NCBI RefSeq assembly: GCF_004138105.1
Contig: NZ_RXHQ01000006.1
Location: forward strand, 62,001-126,000
Reading direction: 5' to 3'
Length of the DNA: 64,000 bases
Source of the DNA: Xylanivirga thermophila
GTDB taxonomy: Bacteria; Bacillota; Clostridia; Caldicoprobacterales; Xylanivirgaceae
The notes under the pieces were generated by a model that ran no database searches, was not told the DNA's origin, and saw only the letters and a list, made by a program, of their open reading frames with translations. Shown piece by piece: positions 37,837-45,910 of this stretch. Both the position numbers and the translations under genes were made by a program. Numbering within the stretch: position 1 is the stretch's first letter; each line of letters opens with the position of its first letter.

Positions 37837-38391
37837 TTATAAGATTATTGCCAGAAACTTGGCCGGTTTGTTGTCAAGGGCAATCATGCCATGGGGGTAT
37901 CCTGAGTCGAAGTATATGGAGTCACCTTCATGGAGTATCAATTCATAGCTTCCTATTACTATCTTTAAAGTACCTTCCAGTAAAAAGTTAAATTCTTGAC
38001 CAGGATGAGAATTTAGACTTACTTCCTTTTTATCTTCCTCGTAGTCTACGGTGACCATGAATGGTTCTGCTTTTTTGTTTATAAAGTTATAGGCAAGACT
38101 CTGATATTTATATTCTTTTCGGCGGTCAATGCTTAGGCGTTTATCTTTTCGCACTAGGGAATAGACCTTAAGCTTTGGATCCTCTCCAGTCAAAAGGGCA
38201 CTTAGTTCTACTCCGTATCGATTTGCAGCTTTAAAGAGAAAACTTACTGGAATGTCAAGCTCACCATTTTCATACTGTGTATATATTTCTGTGTATATAC
38301 CCAGTTCAGAAGCTATATACTCTATACTGTATCCATAGATCTCCCTTAATGCCTTCAGGCGTTTGGCTATTTGTTTTATGTTTTCAGACAT
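37837..38391 (-). CDS. XRE-family regulator with C-terminal cupin domain
   Basis: 184 aa: an HTH_3 domain (residues 6-60, [24 protein letters not shown]), a linker, and a small-molecule-binding cupin barrel ([36 protein letters not shown]). XRE-cupin regulators often control the enzyme encoded beside them, here the acyl-CoA synthetase. ATG at 38391 is supported by AAGGGAG 10 bp upstream; a longer in-frame ATG at 38421 has no such site. Confidence 0.9.
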   Translation of the reverse strand: MSENIKQIAKRLKALREIYGYSIEYIASELGIYTEIYTQYENGELDIPVSFLFKAANRYGVELSALLTGEDPKLKVYSLVRKDKRLSIDRRKEYKYQSLAYNFINKKAEPFMVTVDYEEDKKEVSLNSHPGQEFNFLLEGTLKIVIGSYELILHEGDSIYFDSGYPHGMIALDNKPAKFLAIIL

Positions 38392-38641
38392 ATAAAAATT
38401 CTCCCTTCTATGATATTGCATGTTTTGATGTTATATCGTCAATTTATATTATTAAAGTGATACATTGGAGAATGAAACCTTTTTTAAAGTATATGGTAAA
38501 ATGCCTGTTTATGCAAGGGCATTTTAATAGCATTATATATAAAAAAGTGACTTAGTTATAATTTTGCTGTATAATATTAAGCAATGTATGCGCTTACATA
38601 AATATTTGGCGTAAAGAATTTAGTGGGAGACGTGAGGTCAA

Positions 38642-39580
38642 ATGAATATATTTATAAAGATACTTACCAATAATATACTGCCTATTCTTATAATTGTCTT
38701 TTTAGGCTATTTTTTAAACAAAAGATTTGATTTTGATATCAATACCCTAAGCAAGATCAATTTTTATCTATATGTTCCCAGTTTTACCTTCTATAATTTG
38801 TATAAAACTCAAATCTCAATGGAACTTATAAATGTTTTGATCTTTGGCTTTTCCATGTTTGCAGTAAATTTTATCATAGGCCTTATAGTTACAAAGGCTG
38901 CGAGGCTAGACAAGGGTATGACAGCAGCAATGCAAAATGCCCTTATGTTTTATAATTCTGGAAATATAGGCATACCATTGATAACGCTTGTTTTTAGCGA
39001 TACCCCATATTTGGATATTGCCATTGCATGTCAGGTAATGATATTGGTAGTGCAAAATTTAACCACCAATACGATAGGATTCATAAATGCAGGTAGGGCG
39101 ACAACCTATTTAAAAGATGCAGTAATACGTGTATTTAAGATGCCTACGATATATATAATACCGCTGGTTTTTATCTTTAAGGCATTGCCCATTGATTTAA
39201 CCAACACCTTTGTATGGCCAACTTTGACCTACATACAAAATGGTCTCATAAGCATAGCACTTTTCTCCCTTGGAGTACAGTTAAGCAAATCGAAGCTTTC
39301 CGTTAAAGATCCCATGGTATACTTAGCAGTGGCTTTTAGACTTCTAGGTGGGCCTGCAATTGCGGCGCTTCTTATATATGTTTTCAAGTTTGAAGGTGCA
39401 ATTGCCCAGGCTTTGTTCATATCCTCATCGGTGCCTACTGCATTGAATACAGCCCTTATTGCTGTGGAATGCAAAAACCAGGAAGATTTTGCGGCACAGG
39501 TTGTTATGCTATCCACCATCCTAAGTGCAGTAACCATGATAGGTGTAATCTATATGTCCAGGATATTGTTCCCTGTATAA
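38642..39580 (+). CDS. AEC-family transporter
   Basis: 312 aa membrane protein of the auxin efflux carrier family, ten spans in two halves of five, with the FYNSGNIGIPL motif in the first half and FISSSVPTALNTAL in the second. Bacterial members carry malate, malonate or other organic acids; the substrate is not evident here. ATG follows GGGAGACGTGAGG. Divergent from the XRE gene; the 220 bp between the two start regions show no operator I can name. Confidence 0.85.
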   Translation: MNIFIKILTNNILPILIIVFLGYFLNKRFDFDINTLSKINFYLYVPSFTFYNLYKTQISMELINVLIFGFSMFAVNFIIGLIVTKAARLDKGMTAAMQNALMFYNSGNIGIPLITLVFSDTPYLDIAIACQVMILVVQNLTTNTIGFINAGRATTYLKDAVIRVFKMPTIYIIPLVFIFKALPIDLTNTFVWPTLTYIQNGLISIALFSLGVQLSKSKLSVKDPMVYLAVAFRLLGGPAIAALLIYVFKFEGAIAQALFISSSVPTALNTALIAVECKNQEDFAAQVVMLSTILSAVTMIGVIYMSRILFPV

Positions 39581-39615
39581 TTCACATTACGAATTGTAGA
39601 ATGTAAAAATTGTAG

Positions 39616-39645
39616 TTGACATATCTATACAATATGTAGTATCAT
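39616..39645 (+). promoter_or_regulatory. promoter of the trpP T-box transcript
   Basis: Perfect -35 TTGACA at 39616-39621, then TATCAT at 39640-39645 with 18-bp spacing. A TAGTAT at 39637 with 15-bp spacing is an alternative -10. Confidence 0.6.
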
Positions 39646-39659
39646 GATGTAAATAGATA

Positions 39660-39930
39660 ATATTTTAAATTTGATGAAGAGGAAGAGTAATCAAGGCATT
39701 GATACTCAAAGAGAGCTGGGGCTGGTGGAATCCTAGCAGTACAGGTTTTGATGAATGGACCTCCAAAAAGTAATGCGAAAGCTATATGCTTGTGAGTAGC
39801 ATCTACCGGAAGCCTACCGTTATCAGAGGACAGGACATGATAGTGTCCCATGAAGAGTGATGCATATGTGCATAAATTAGGTGGCACCACGGAAGTAACC
39901 TCCGTCCTATATAAGGACGAAGGTTTTTTT
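39660..39930 (+). promoter_or_regulatory. T-box leader specific for tRNA-Trp
   Basis: Stem I shows the conserved AGAGAGC, GGTGGAA and the specifier region TGAATGGACC, giving a UGG (Trp) specifier codon at 39756-39758. The T-box core AGGTGGCACCACGG is at 39879-39892; its UGGC pairs with GCCA ends, matching the G discriminator of tRNA-Trp. The terminator has arms 39898-39908 and 39914-39924 (one mismatch) and six T. Uncharged tRNA-Trp should cause read-through into trpP. Confidence 0.93.
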
Positions 39931-39969
39931 GCTTTCTATTAAAGAATAAAAACAGAGAGGGGAATATCC

Positions 39970-40482
39970 ATGAAATTAAGAAAATTTATACTAAGCGCAT
40001 TGTTATTGGTTATAGGTCTTATACTTCATTATGCAACACCTCCCATACTTATGGGGATGAAACCGGATTTTTTATTAGCTATGATGTTCATAGCTATCAT
40101 CATCGTAGATGACTACAAGACAGCACTGGTAATAGGGATAGCATCGGGGCTTTTAACAGCAGCTACTACCACATTTCCCGGTGGACAGGTTGCAAATATA
40201 ATAGATAAATTAGTAACATCCCATATCATATTTCTAATTAATGGATTGCTCAATAGGATGAATATAAGGGATAACTATAAAATGATCATAATAAGCATTA
40301 CAGGGACTCTAATAAGTGGTATTGTATTTTTGACCTCAGCCATGCTGATAGTAGGATTGCCCGGATCTTTTGGTGCTTTGGTACTTACGGTGGTATTGCC
40401 TGCTACAGTAATAAATACTGTAGCTGCCTTTATACTCTATAAGGCAGTTTCCGTAGGTCTTAAATATTCTAAGTTTATCTAA
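39970..40482 (+). CDS. trpP: tryptophan transporter TrpP
   Basis: 170 aa hydrophobic protein, about five spans, with the TrpP/YhaG pattern: HYATPPILMGMKPDFLLAMMF, FPGGQVANIIDKLVT and LPATVINTVAAFILYKAV. Function is doubly supported by the Trp-specific T-box in front. AGAGAGGGG 8 bp before the ATG. Confidence 0.92.
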   Translation: MKLRKFILSALLLVIGLILHYATPPILMGMKPDFLLAMMFIAIIIVDDYKTALVIGIASGLLTAATTTFPGGQVANIIDKLVTSHIIFLINGLLNRMNIRDNYKMIIISITGTLISGIVFLTSAMLIVGLPGSFGALVLTVVLPATVINTVAAFILYKAVSVGLKYSKFI

Positions 40483-40506
40483 GTAATTCTATATATTTTG
40501 CACTCC

Positions 40507-40535
40507 TTGACAATTAGCAAACTACACTATATTAT
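40507..40535 (+). promoter_or_regulatory. sigma-A promoter in front of the Mn riboswitch
   Basis: TTGACA at 40507-40512, 17 bp, TATTAT at 40530-40535. Transcription would begin about 40542, just before the riboswitch P1 stem. Confidence 0.75.
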
Positions 40536-40547
40536 AGTAAAAAGGAT

Positions 40548-40682
40548 AAAGGGGAGTAGTCCGTAGCATTATGCTAGTATACATCGTCAATACGATGCAT
40601 TTGCATCCGGTGTATGCACAGACCTTTAAGTTTGGGGATAAGACCTTTGTCCAGTGGTTTTTCACTGGACAGGGGTTTTTTT
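40548..40682 (+). promoter_or_regulatory. yybP-ykoY family (Mn2+) riboswitch with terminator
   Basis: All hallmark segments are present in order: AAAGGGGAGTAG (40548-40559), ATCGTCAATACGATG (loop L1 strand), GCATCCGGTG (loop L3 strand), and the closing AAGACCTTT (40640-40648). Downstream, GTCCAGTG and CACTGGAC (40649-40656 and 40663-40670) form a terminator stem that extends through CCTTT/AGGGG and thus competes with the 3' strand of P1, then T8. That arrangement predicts transcription turned ON by ligand, as for known Mn2+ members. Confidence 0.88.
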
Positions 40683-40720
40683 CAATATAAGCATATTTAC
40701 AAAGGAGGAAAAATATTTTT

Positions 40721-41827
40721 ATGGAAGCATTATTACAGGGATTGTCAGCCATGACATATAAGCATTGGGTGATGATAACAATAGGCCTTGTACTCATCTA
40801 TCTGGCTATAAAGAAGGAGTATGAACCCATGCTTTTATTGCCTATAGGCTTCGGTGCAATCCTAACCAATATACCCATGTCGTCTGCAGTAGGGCCTGAT
40901 GGATTTCTTACTATACTATATAATGTGGGTATAAAAACAGAACTTTTTCCAATACTTATTTTCATTGCCGTGGGAGCTATGATAGATTTTAGCCCCCTCC
41001 TAAAGCAACCGGTTATGCTCTTCTTTGGTGCTGCAGCTCAATTTGGTATATTTGCAGCCATGTTTCTTGCAGCCTCTACAGGTCGATTTAATATACAGGA
41101 GGCAGCAGCAATAGGTATTATAGGCGCCGCAGATGGGCCTACATCCATATTTGTAGGTAATAAATTTGCAAAGGATTATTTAGGTGCGATCACAGTAGCT
41201 GCATATTCCTATATGGCTCTTGTACCACTTATTCAGCCCCCTGTCATAAGGGCACTTACCACCAAGAAGGAACGTCAGATAAGGATGGACGCCGATTATG
41301 ATGTAAAGGTTTCAAAAAAGGTTCTTATATTTTTCCCCATTATGGTTACTATTGTAGCAGGGATAGTAGCACCTATGAGCGTTGCACTAGTAGGATCTTT
41401 GATGTTTGGTAATCTTATAAGGGAGTGTGGAGTACTTGATAGGCTTTCAAAATCGGCTCAAAATGAATTGGCAAATCTAGTTACGCTACTTTTGGGTATT
41501 ACCATAGGCTCGACCATGGTAGCTGATAAATTCTTATCGCCGGATACCCTTATGATATTGGCTATAGGTCTTTTAGCCTTTGTATTCGATACAGCTGGGG
41601 GAGTGCTATTTGCCAAGTTTGTAAATCTATTTCTAAAGAAAAAAGTAAATCCCATGATTGGGGCAGCAGGTATTTCAGCGTTCCCCATGTCTGCTAGGAT
41701 AATCCAGAAGATGGCCCAGGAGGATGATCCTCAGAATTTCATACTTATGCAGGCCATAGGTGCAAATGTAGCAGGACAGATAGGCTCGGTAATTGCAGGT
41801 AGTGTACTAATTACACTGCTGTCATAG
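40721..41827 (+). CDS. oadB: sodium ion-translocating decarboxylase beta subunit (OadB/GcdB family)
   Basis: Membrane subunit that couples decarboxylation of a carboxybiotin carrier to Na+ export. 368 aa, about nine spans. Landmarks: PIGFGAILTNIP, AVGAMIDFSPLL, the Na+-site Asp in GAADGPTSIF, FDTAGGVLFAKFVNLF, and AGISAFPMSARI with conserved Asn/Ser region. AAAGGAGG before the ATG. The gamma-like subunit follows, but there is no carboxyltransferase (alpha) or biotin carrier gene nearby. Control by a Mn2+-type riboswitch is unusual for this family. Confidence 0.9.
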   Translation: MEALLQGLSAMTYKHWVMITIGLVLIYLAIKKEYEPMLLLPIGFGAILTNIPMSSAVGPDGFLTILYNVGIKTELFPILIFIAVGAMIDFSPLLKQPVMLFFGAAAQFGIFAAMFLAASTGRFNIQEAAAIGIIGAADGPTSIFVGNKFAKDYLGAITVAAYSYMALVPLIQPPVIRALTTKKERQIRMDADYDVKVSKKVLIFFPIMVTIVAGIVAPMSVALVGSLMFGNLIRECGVLDRLSKSAQNELANLVTLLLGITIGSTMVADKFLSPDTLMILAIGLLAFVFDTAGGVLFAKFVNLFLKKKVNPMIGAAGISAFPMSARIIQKMAQEDDPQNFILMQAIGANVAGQIGSVIAGSVLITLLS

Positions 41828-41842
41828 GGAGGTAGGTATAAG

Positions 41843-41992
41843 ATGAATGAAAATATTATGTCCCAGACCTTGAAGATTATGGGGACTGGTATGGGAACTG
41901 TATTTTTGGTATTATTTTTATTTTATGCATTGGTAAAGCTCCTTACCCGTTTATTTCCATACAGGGAGTCTGATGAGTGTAAAAAGGAATAA
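41843..41992 (+). CDS. oadG: OadG-like small gamma subunit
   Basis: 49 aa protein: a short N-terminus, one membrane helix (GMGTVFLVLFLFYALVKLL, residues 16-34) and a short polar tail (PYRESDECKKE). This is the form of oxaloacetate decarboxylase gamma subunits, and the MGTGMGTVF stretch is typical. GGGAGGTAGG stands 10 bp before the ATG, and the gene starts 15 bp after oadB. Small gamma subunits stabilise the beta/alpha complex. Confidence 0.78.
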   Translation: MNENIMSQTLKIMGTGMGTVFLVLFLFYALVKLLTRLFPYRESDECKKE

Positions 41993-42057
41993 TTGAGTAA
42001 ATGATGGTCAATATTATCTGTTAGAGATATGCATTTACAAGAAGGGAGCAAAATGCT

Positions 42058-42414
42058 ATGATAGAGAAGAATTATGATGAACATGAGGCATTTGACTATA
42101 TCAAGGTCAATATGGTAAATAGCGGTTTGTACAGCGATATGAATGGTGAATTTTTAGAAAAATTTATACAAGGTGCAATGGAGTCCGATGAAAAATATAT
42201 GAAAGAGGCGGGGATTTTTTCCGATGAAAATGCACCACACCCATTAGATGAAGAAGTGATATATGACGAGGAAGATGCCTTTAACTTTATATTGCAGGAT
42301 ATGAGGCAAAATAACGAGTACAGAAATATAAAGGATCAGGAACTTGAGGATATGATAGACGACTATTTAGCATATAATATTCAGTATATGGAGGATATTG
42401 GTATTATCTCCTAA
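42058..42414 (+). CDS. 118-aa acidic protein with an internal tandem repeat
   Basis: Not recognised. A strongly acidic, helical protein made of two similar halves: EAFDYIKVNMVNSGLYSDMN...FLEKFIQGAMESDEKYMKEAGIFS and DAFNFILQDMRQNNEYRNIK...ELEDMIDDYLAYNIQYMEDIGIIS (joined by the linker DENAPHPLDEEVIYDE). Each half is about 45 residues. No signal peptide or cysteine. AAGAAGGGAGC precedes the ATG and a strong terminator follows, so it is probably expressed alone or with oadBG. Confidence 0.75.
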   Translation: MIEKNYDEHEAFDYIKVNMVNSGLYSDMNGEFLEKFIQGAMESDEKYMKEAGIFSDENAPHPLDEEVIYDEEDAFNFILQDMRQNNEYRNIKDQELEDMIDDYLAYNIQYMEDIGIIS

Positions 42415-42455
42415 TGGGGAAAAAAATAAATATGACGTTATGGAACTATAGTATG

Positions 42456-42503
42456 AAAGGGGCATTGTGTAAGCGTAATAGTACGCGCATAATGCCCCTT
42501 TTA
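42456..42503 (+). terminator. strong intrinsic terminator
   Basis: A long stem begins with AAAGGGGCATT at 42456-42466 pairing with AATGCCCCTTT at 42491-42501, continuing inward with G-U pairs, and having an inner GCGTA/TACGC stem. It ends the 42058 gene. Confidence 0.85.
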
Positions 42504-42559
42504 AGTATGAAAAAGGTTTATAGGTACTACCATGAACTGAAACTCACGCATATAATATC

Positions 42560-42588
42560 TTGATTCTATTAAACTTTAGTGTTAATAT
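42560..42588 (+). promoter_or_regulatory. candidate promoter of the membrane-protein/radical SAM genes
   Basis: TTGATT at 42560-42565 and TAATAT at 42583-42588 with 17-bp spacing. Confidence 0.5.
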
Positions 42589-42649
42589 GATTTAGGAGAA
42601 AATTTAGATTAAGTCTAATGGCATATAGCTGAAGGCAGGTGTAAAAAAG

Positions 42650-42697
42650 ATGAGCCTGATGCCTTTTGGGCATTGTTGGTTGCGTCTATATTTATGA
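42650..42697 (+). CDS. 15-codon upstream ORF, possible leader peptide
   Basis: ATG at 42650 is preceded by GGCAGGTG 9 bp away and encodes MSLMPFGHCWLRLYL before TGA at 42695-42697. The stop overlaps the ATG of the following membrane protein (ATGA at 42694). The downstream ATG has no ribosome site of its own, so its translation may depend on this small ORF. Confidence 0.45.
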   Translation: MSLMPFGHCWLRLYL

Positions 42698-43749
42698 AAA
42701 AAAAGAAGAATTTAACTTTGTTATATATATGTATAAATATAGCTGTGATAGTGTTAATAGCTGTATTAGATCCAAATCTCAAGGAGATTGATAAGGCATT
42801 TTATAGGATAAAATTACCCTGGATGATGGGTGGATTTTTATTTATGCTCATGTATTGGCTGTGCGATGCATTTATTACCTATTATTCAGTAGGGGTTACC
42901 TACGAGCCAAAGAGTTTTATGAAATGTCTAAAGATTGCAATGATAGGGCAGTACTATAGTGCAGTTACACCCTTTGCAAGTGGTGGTCAGCCAGCTCAGA
43001 TATATTATATGACTAAGGCAGGTATACCGGCAGGATATGGCAGCTCTGCACTTATGATAAAGTTTCTTGTATATCAGGCGGTTCTGTCTATATATTCACT
43101 TGTTGCATTCTGCGTGATGGGTAGGTTTATGCATCATTATTCCACAGTACTTTTTTGGATTTCCCTTGTGGGATTTTTGATAAATGCAGGAGCCATAGTT
43201 CTAATATATTTTTTGGCATCCAACAAAGGGATTGTAAAGAAGATAATATTTAAGATAATAGACTGGTTGCATAAGATAAAGGTTGTAAAGGATGTGGAGG
43301 ATACTAGAACGCGTCTTATGTCCCATGTCAACGATTTTCATAGTAGCCTTGATCTGATAAAGGGCGATGGAAAGGCGTTGTTTATTATGTTAATGGCTAC
43401 TGCCTTACAGCTTACGTTTTTGTTTAGTATCACCTATTTCATATATAGGGGTTTTGGATTAAATGGCGATAGATGGATAAAGATAATATTCCTCCAATCA
43501 TTTTTGTATCTGGCAGTATGCTATTTTCCCACACCGGGCGCCGCCGGTGCTTCGGAAGGTGGGTTTTATATATTTTATCAACTGGTATTCCCAAAGAAAT
43601 TTATATTCCTTGCTATGTTTTTCTGGAGGATTATAAGCTACTATTTAAACATAGTGGTGGGAGCCGTTGTGGTGTTTTCAGACAGTATAAAGGGGCTTTT
43701 TAAGCCTAGTGTAATGCCTGTTACAGGTAAAAATAAAAAACAAGGATGA
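42694..43749 (+). CDS. lysylphosphatidylglycerol synthase-type (UPF0104) membrane protein
   Basis: 351 aa, about eight spans, in the family of the MprF flippase domain and YbhN/UPF0104 proteins. Landmarks: GQYYSAVTPFASGGQPAQIYYM in the first half and FPTPGAAGASEGGF in the second. The aminoacyl-transferase domain of MprF is absent, so this is a lipid-translocase-like protein of unknown lipid. ATG at 42694 is chosen for its coupling to the upstream ORF; TTG at 42673 would add seven residues. It is followed 6 bp later by a radical SAM gene. Confidence 0.85.
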   Translation: MKKKKNLTLLYICINIAVIVLIAVLDPNLKEIDKAFYRIKLPWMMGGFLFMLMYWLCDAFITYYSVGVTYEPKSFMKCLKIAMIGQYYSAVTPFASGGQPAQIYYMTKAGIPAGYGSSALMIKFLVYQAVLSIYSLVAFCVMGRFMHHYSTVLFWISLVGFLINAGAIVLIYFLASNKGIVKKIIFKIIDWLHKIKVVKDVEDTRTRLMSHVNDFHSSLDLIKGDGKALFIMLMATALQLTFLFSITYFIYRGFGLNGDRWIKIIFLQSFLYLAVCYFPTPGAAGASEGGFYIFYQLVFPKKFIFLAMFFWRIISYYLNIVVGAVVVFSDSIKGLFKPSVMPVTGKNKKQG

Positions 43750-43755
43750 GATTAG

Positions 43756-45525
43756 ATGAAGGTATTACTTACCACATTGAATTCCAAATATATTCATAGC
43801 AATCTAGCTGTGTATTATCTGAAGGGATACTGTGAGCAGTATCATGATGACGAATTTGTCATACGGGAATTTACCATAAACGATGATCTAGACAGGATAT
43901 TAGGGGAGATCTACAAGGAAAAGCCTGAAGTAATAGGCTTTTCTTGTTATATATGGAACATCTCTCAGACAATGCTACTTATAGATAATATAAAAAAGGT
44001 GTTGCCAGATTGCATTATTATATTAGGCGGGCCGGAGGTATGGTTTGATGGGGATAGGCTTATGCAGGCACATCCATATATAGACTATATAATAGTCGGA
44101 GAAGGTGAAATGACCCTTAAGGAGCTTTTAGATGCCTTAAAAGGGGATATGACAATCAGGGATGTCTTGGGCATCCTCTATAGGGATTGTAGCTCCATAG
44201 TATATACAGGTGACAGACCACTTATAAAGGATCTAAATGATATACCGTTTCCCTATAAGGATGGTTTTTCTCCATTTGAAAACAGGATAATATATTATGA
44301 GACCTCAAGGGGATGCCCGTTTAATTGCCAGTATTGTCTATCATCTACCATTGAAGGGGTAAGGGTACTGCCAATGGACAGGATAAAGCGGGAATTGAGG
44401 ATTTTTATAGAGGCGGGAGTACCACAGGTAAAATTGGTAGATAGGACGTTTAACTGCAATGTGAAGAGGGCAAAGGAGATATTTAGGACCATAATCGAGC
44501 TTGGCGGGAGGACTAATTTCCATTTTGAAATGGGAGGAGATCTAATAGATGATGAAATGCTTGAGATTTTAAAGGATGCACCTCCGGGTCTTTTTCAATT
44601 TGAGATAGGTGTACAGTCTACAAATGCCAAAACATTGGAGATGGTTGCTAGAAAGACGGATCTTCAAAGAATAGCCCATGCAGTAAATATCATACGTGGA
44701 TATAATAATATACATATGCATTTGGATCTTATAGCTGGATTGCCCGAGGAGGACTATACTTCCTTTGGTAAATCATTTGACGATGTATACAGACTTTACC
44801 CAGACAAGCTTCAATTAGGTTTTTTAAAAATGCTTAAGGGATCCGGTATAAGAAGGGATGCTAAAAAACATGAATATGAGTATCGCTCATATCCTCCATA
44901 TGAAGTGCTTGAAAACAAGTATATATATTATGGGGATTTGCTTTGCTTAAAGGATATAGAGGAGCTGGTGGAGAAATACTATAACTCCCACAGGTTTGAT
45001 GGGGCACTTAAGTATTTGATACAGTACCATGATAACAGTCCATTTAAGTTCTTTGAATCCTTTGCGTCATATTGGGCTAAAAAAGGATATTTTAAGGTAT
45101 CCCATAGCATGAGTAGGTTATACGGGATATTGATTGAATATGCAAAAAAAGTTGATGGGGTATCCTTAAAGCTATTTAACGATATAATAAAGTTTGATTT
45201 CTGTACCTTTCAAAGGCCATCTAATTATCCGGAAGGCATTATAGATATGCAGACAAAGAACTTTAGGGAAGCAGCGTATGATTTTATAAGAAATTGGGAA
45301 AACGTAAAAAAATATCTGCCGGACTATTATGAACTTACCACCAGACAAATAATGCGAAGGATACATATTGAGCTATTTGCCTATGATGTGGTAGGTGGTA
45401 TAGAGTCGGGCAGGTATGATAAAAAGAAGATTACAGTACTTTTTAAATATGATACAAACCATCCATTAAGACGGAGTATCTATTATGTCATAGAACTTCC
45501 GGAAGGATTCAGAGGAAGAGATTAA
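43756..45525 (+). CDS. B12-binding radical SAM protein with DUF4080
   Basis: 589 aa: an N-terminal cobalamin-binding Rossmann domain (residues 1-140, with GGPEVWFDG and IDYIIVGEGE), a radical SAM barrel with Cys187, Cys191 and Cys194 (RGCPFNCQYC), GVQSTN and LDLIAGLPEED, and a C-terminal DUF4080 domain of about 180 residues. The B12 domain lacks an obvious DxHxxG, so cobalamin may be bound base-on or not at all. Substrate unknown; family members occur widely in anaerobes. The gene overlaps the small - strand gene by 4 bp. Confidence 0.9.
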   Translation: MKVLLTTLNSKYIHSNLAVYYLKGYCEQYHDDEFVIREFTINDDLDRILGEIYKEKPEVIGFSCYIWNISQTMLLIDNIKKVLPDCIIILGGPEVWFDGDRLMQAHPYIDYIIVGEGEMTLKELLDALKGDMTIRDVLGILYRDCSSIVYTGDRPLIKDLNDIPFPYKDGFSPFENRIIYYETSRGCPFNCQYCLSSTIEGVRVLPMDRIKRELRIFIEAGVPQVKLVDRTFNCNVKRAKEIFRTIIELGGRTNFHFEMGGDLIDDEMLEILKDAPPGLFQFEIGVQSTNAKTLEMVARKTDLQRIAHAVNIIRGYNNIHMHLDLIAGLPEEDYTSFGKSFDDVYRLYPDKLQLGFLKMLKGSGIRRDAKKHEYEYRSYPPYEVLENKYIYYGDLLCLKDIEELVEKYYNSHRFDGALKYLIQYHDNSPFKFFESFASYWAKKGYFKVSHSMSRLYGILIEYAKKVDGVSLKLFNDIIKFDFCTFQRPSNYPEGIIDMQTKNFREAAYDFIRNWENVKKYLPDYYELTTRQIMRRIHIELFAYDVVGGIESGRYDKKKITVLFKYDTNHPLRRSIYYVIELPEGFRGRD

Positions 45526-45686
45526 TCTTCCTTACATCCTGAGCAGGTCCAGTTGCAATTTTTATTTTTGCATATACATTGATTTTCTAAATAGTATAGA
45601 TCGGAGCCACATTCTGGGCAAAAAGCGGTACAATGCTTTTTGTCCTGTTTTTTTTCTCCATAGGGTTTATTTATATTATCATTCAT
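45522..45686 (-). CDS. small cysteine-rich zinc-ribbon-like protein
   Basis: 54 aa with nine cysteines arranged as C-x3-CPEC (first cysteine in HCTAFCPEC), CICKNKNC and CSGC. Likely binds zinc. ATG at 45686 has AAGGGGGTAT 8 bp before it; an in-frame ATG at 45704 has none. Not recognised beyond the metal-binding pattern. The tail-to-tail overlap with the radical SAM gene leaves no room for a terminator. Confidence 0.6.
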   Translation of the reverse strand: MNDNINKPYGEKKQDKKHCTAFCPECGSDLYYLENQCICKNKNCNWTCSGCKED

Positions 45687-45910
45687 GGCTATACCCCCTT
45701 GCATAATATTGTTCCACTTTTAGTATAGCATATAATTGTTAAGAATCTATCAATTATTTCACTTTTCTGTAATTCATAACTTAAATTAGATTGTATAAAA
45801 CTTACGCTCTATATGTTCTCAAGTTTTATACAATCTATATCTGTTATTTATTTCAAGAGTATGAATTAGGGTAATTTTTATAATATGTATATTTTTTTAG
45901 AAAAAAGTTG

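Noticed and set aside
38422-38641. Operator for the XRE-cupin regulator in the divergent gap
   Set aside because: No clear dyad or repeated motif was visible.
40548-40682. Na+-responsive (DUF1646-type) or NiCo riboswitch instead of yybP-ykoY
   Set aside because: Tempting because the gene is a Na+ pump, but GGGGAGTAG, the two conserved loops and AAGACCTTT match the Mn2+ riboswitch in order.
42616-42673. N-terminal extension or frameshift of the membrane protein at 42694
   Set aside because: The upstream open stretch has no start codon except TTG and its translation is not membrane-like or familiar.
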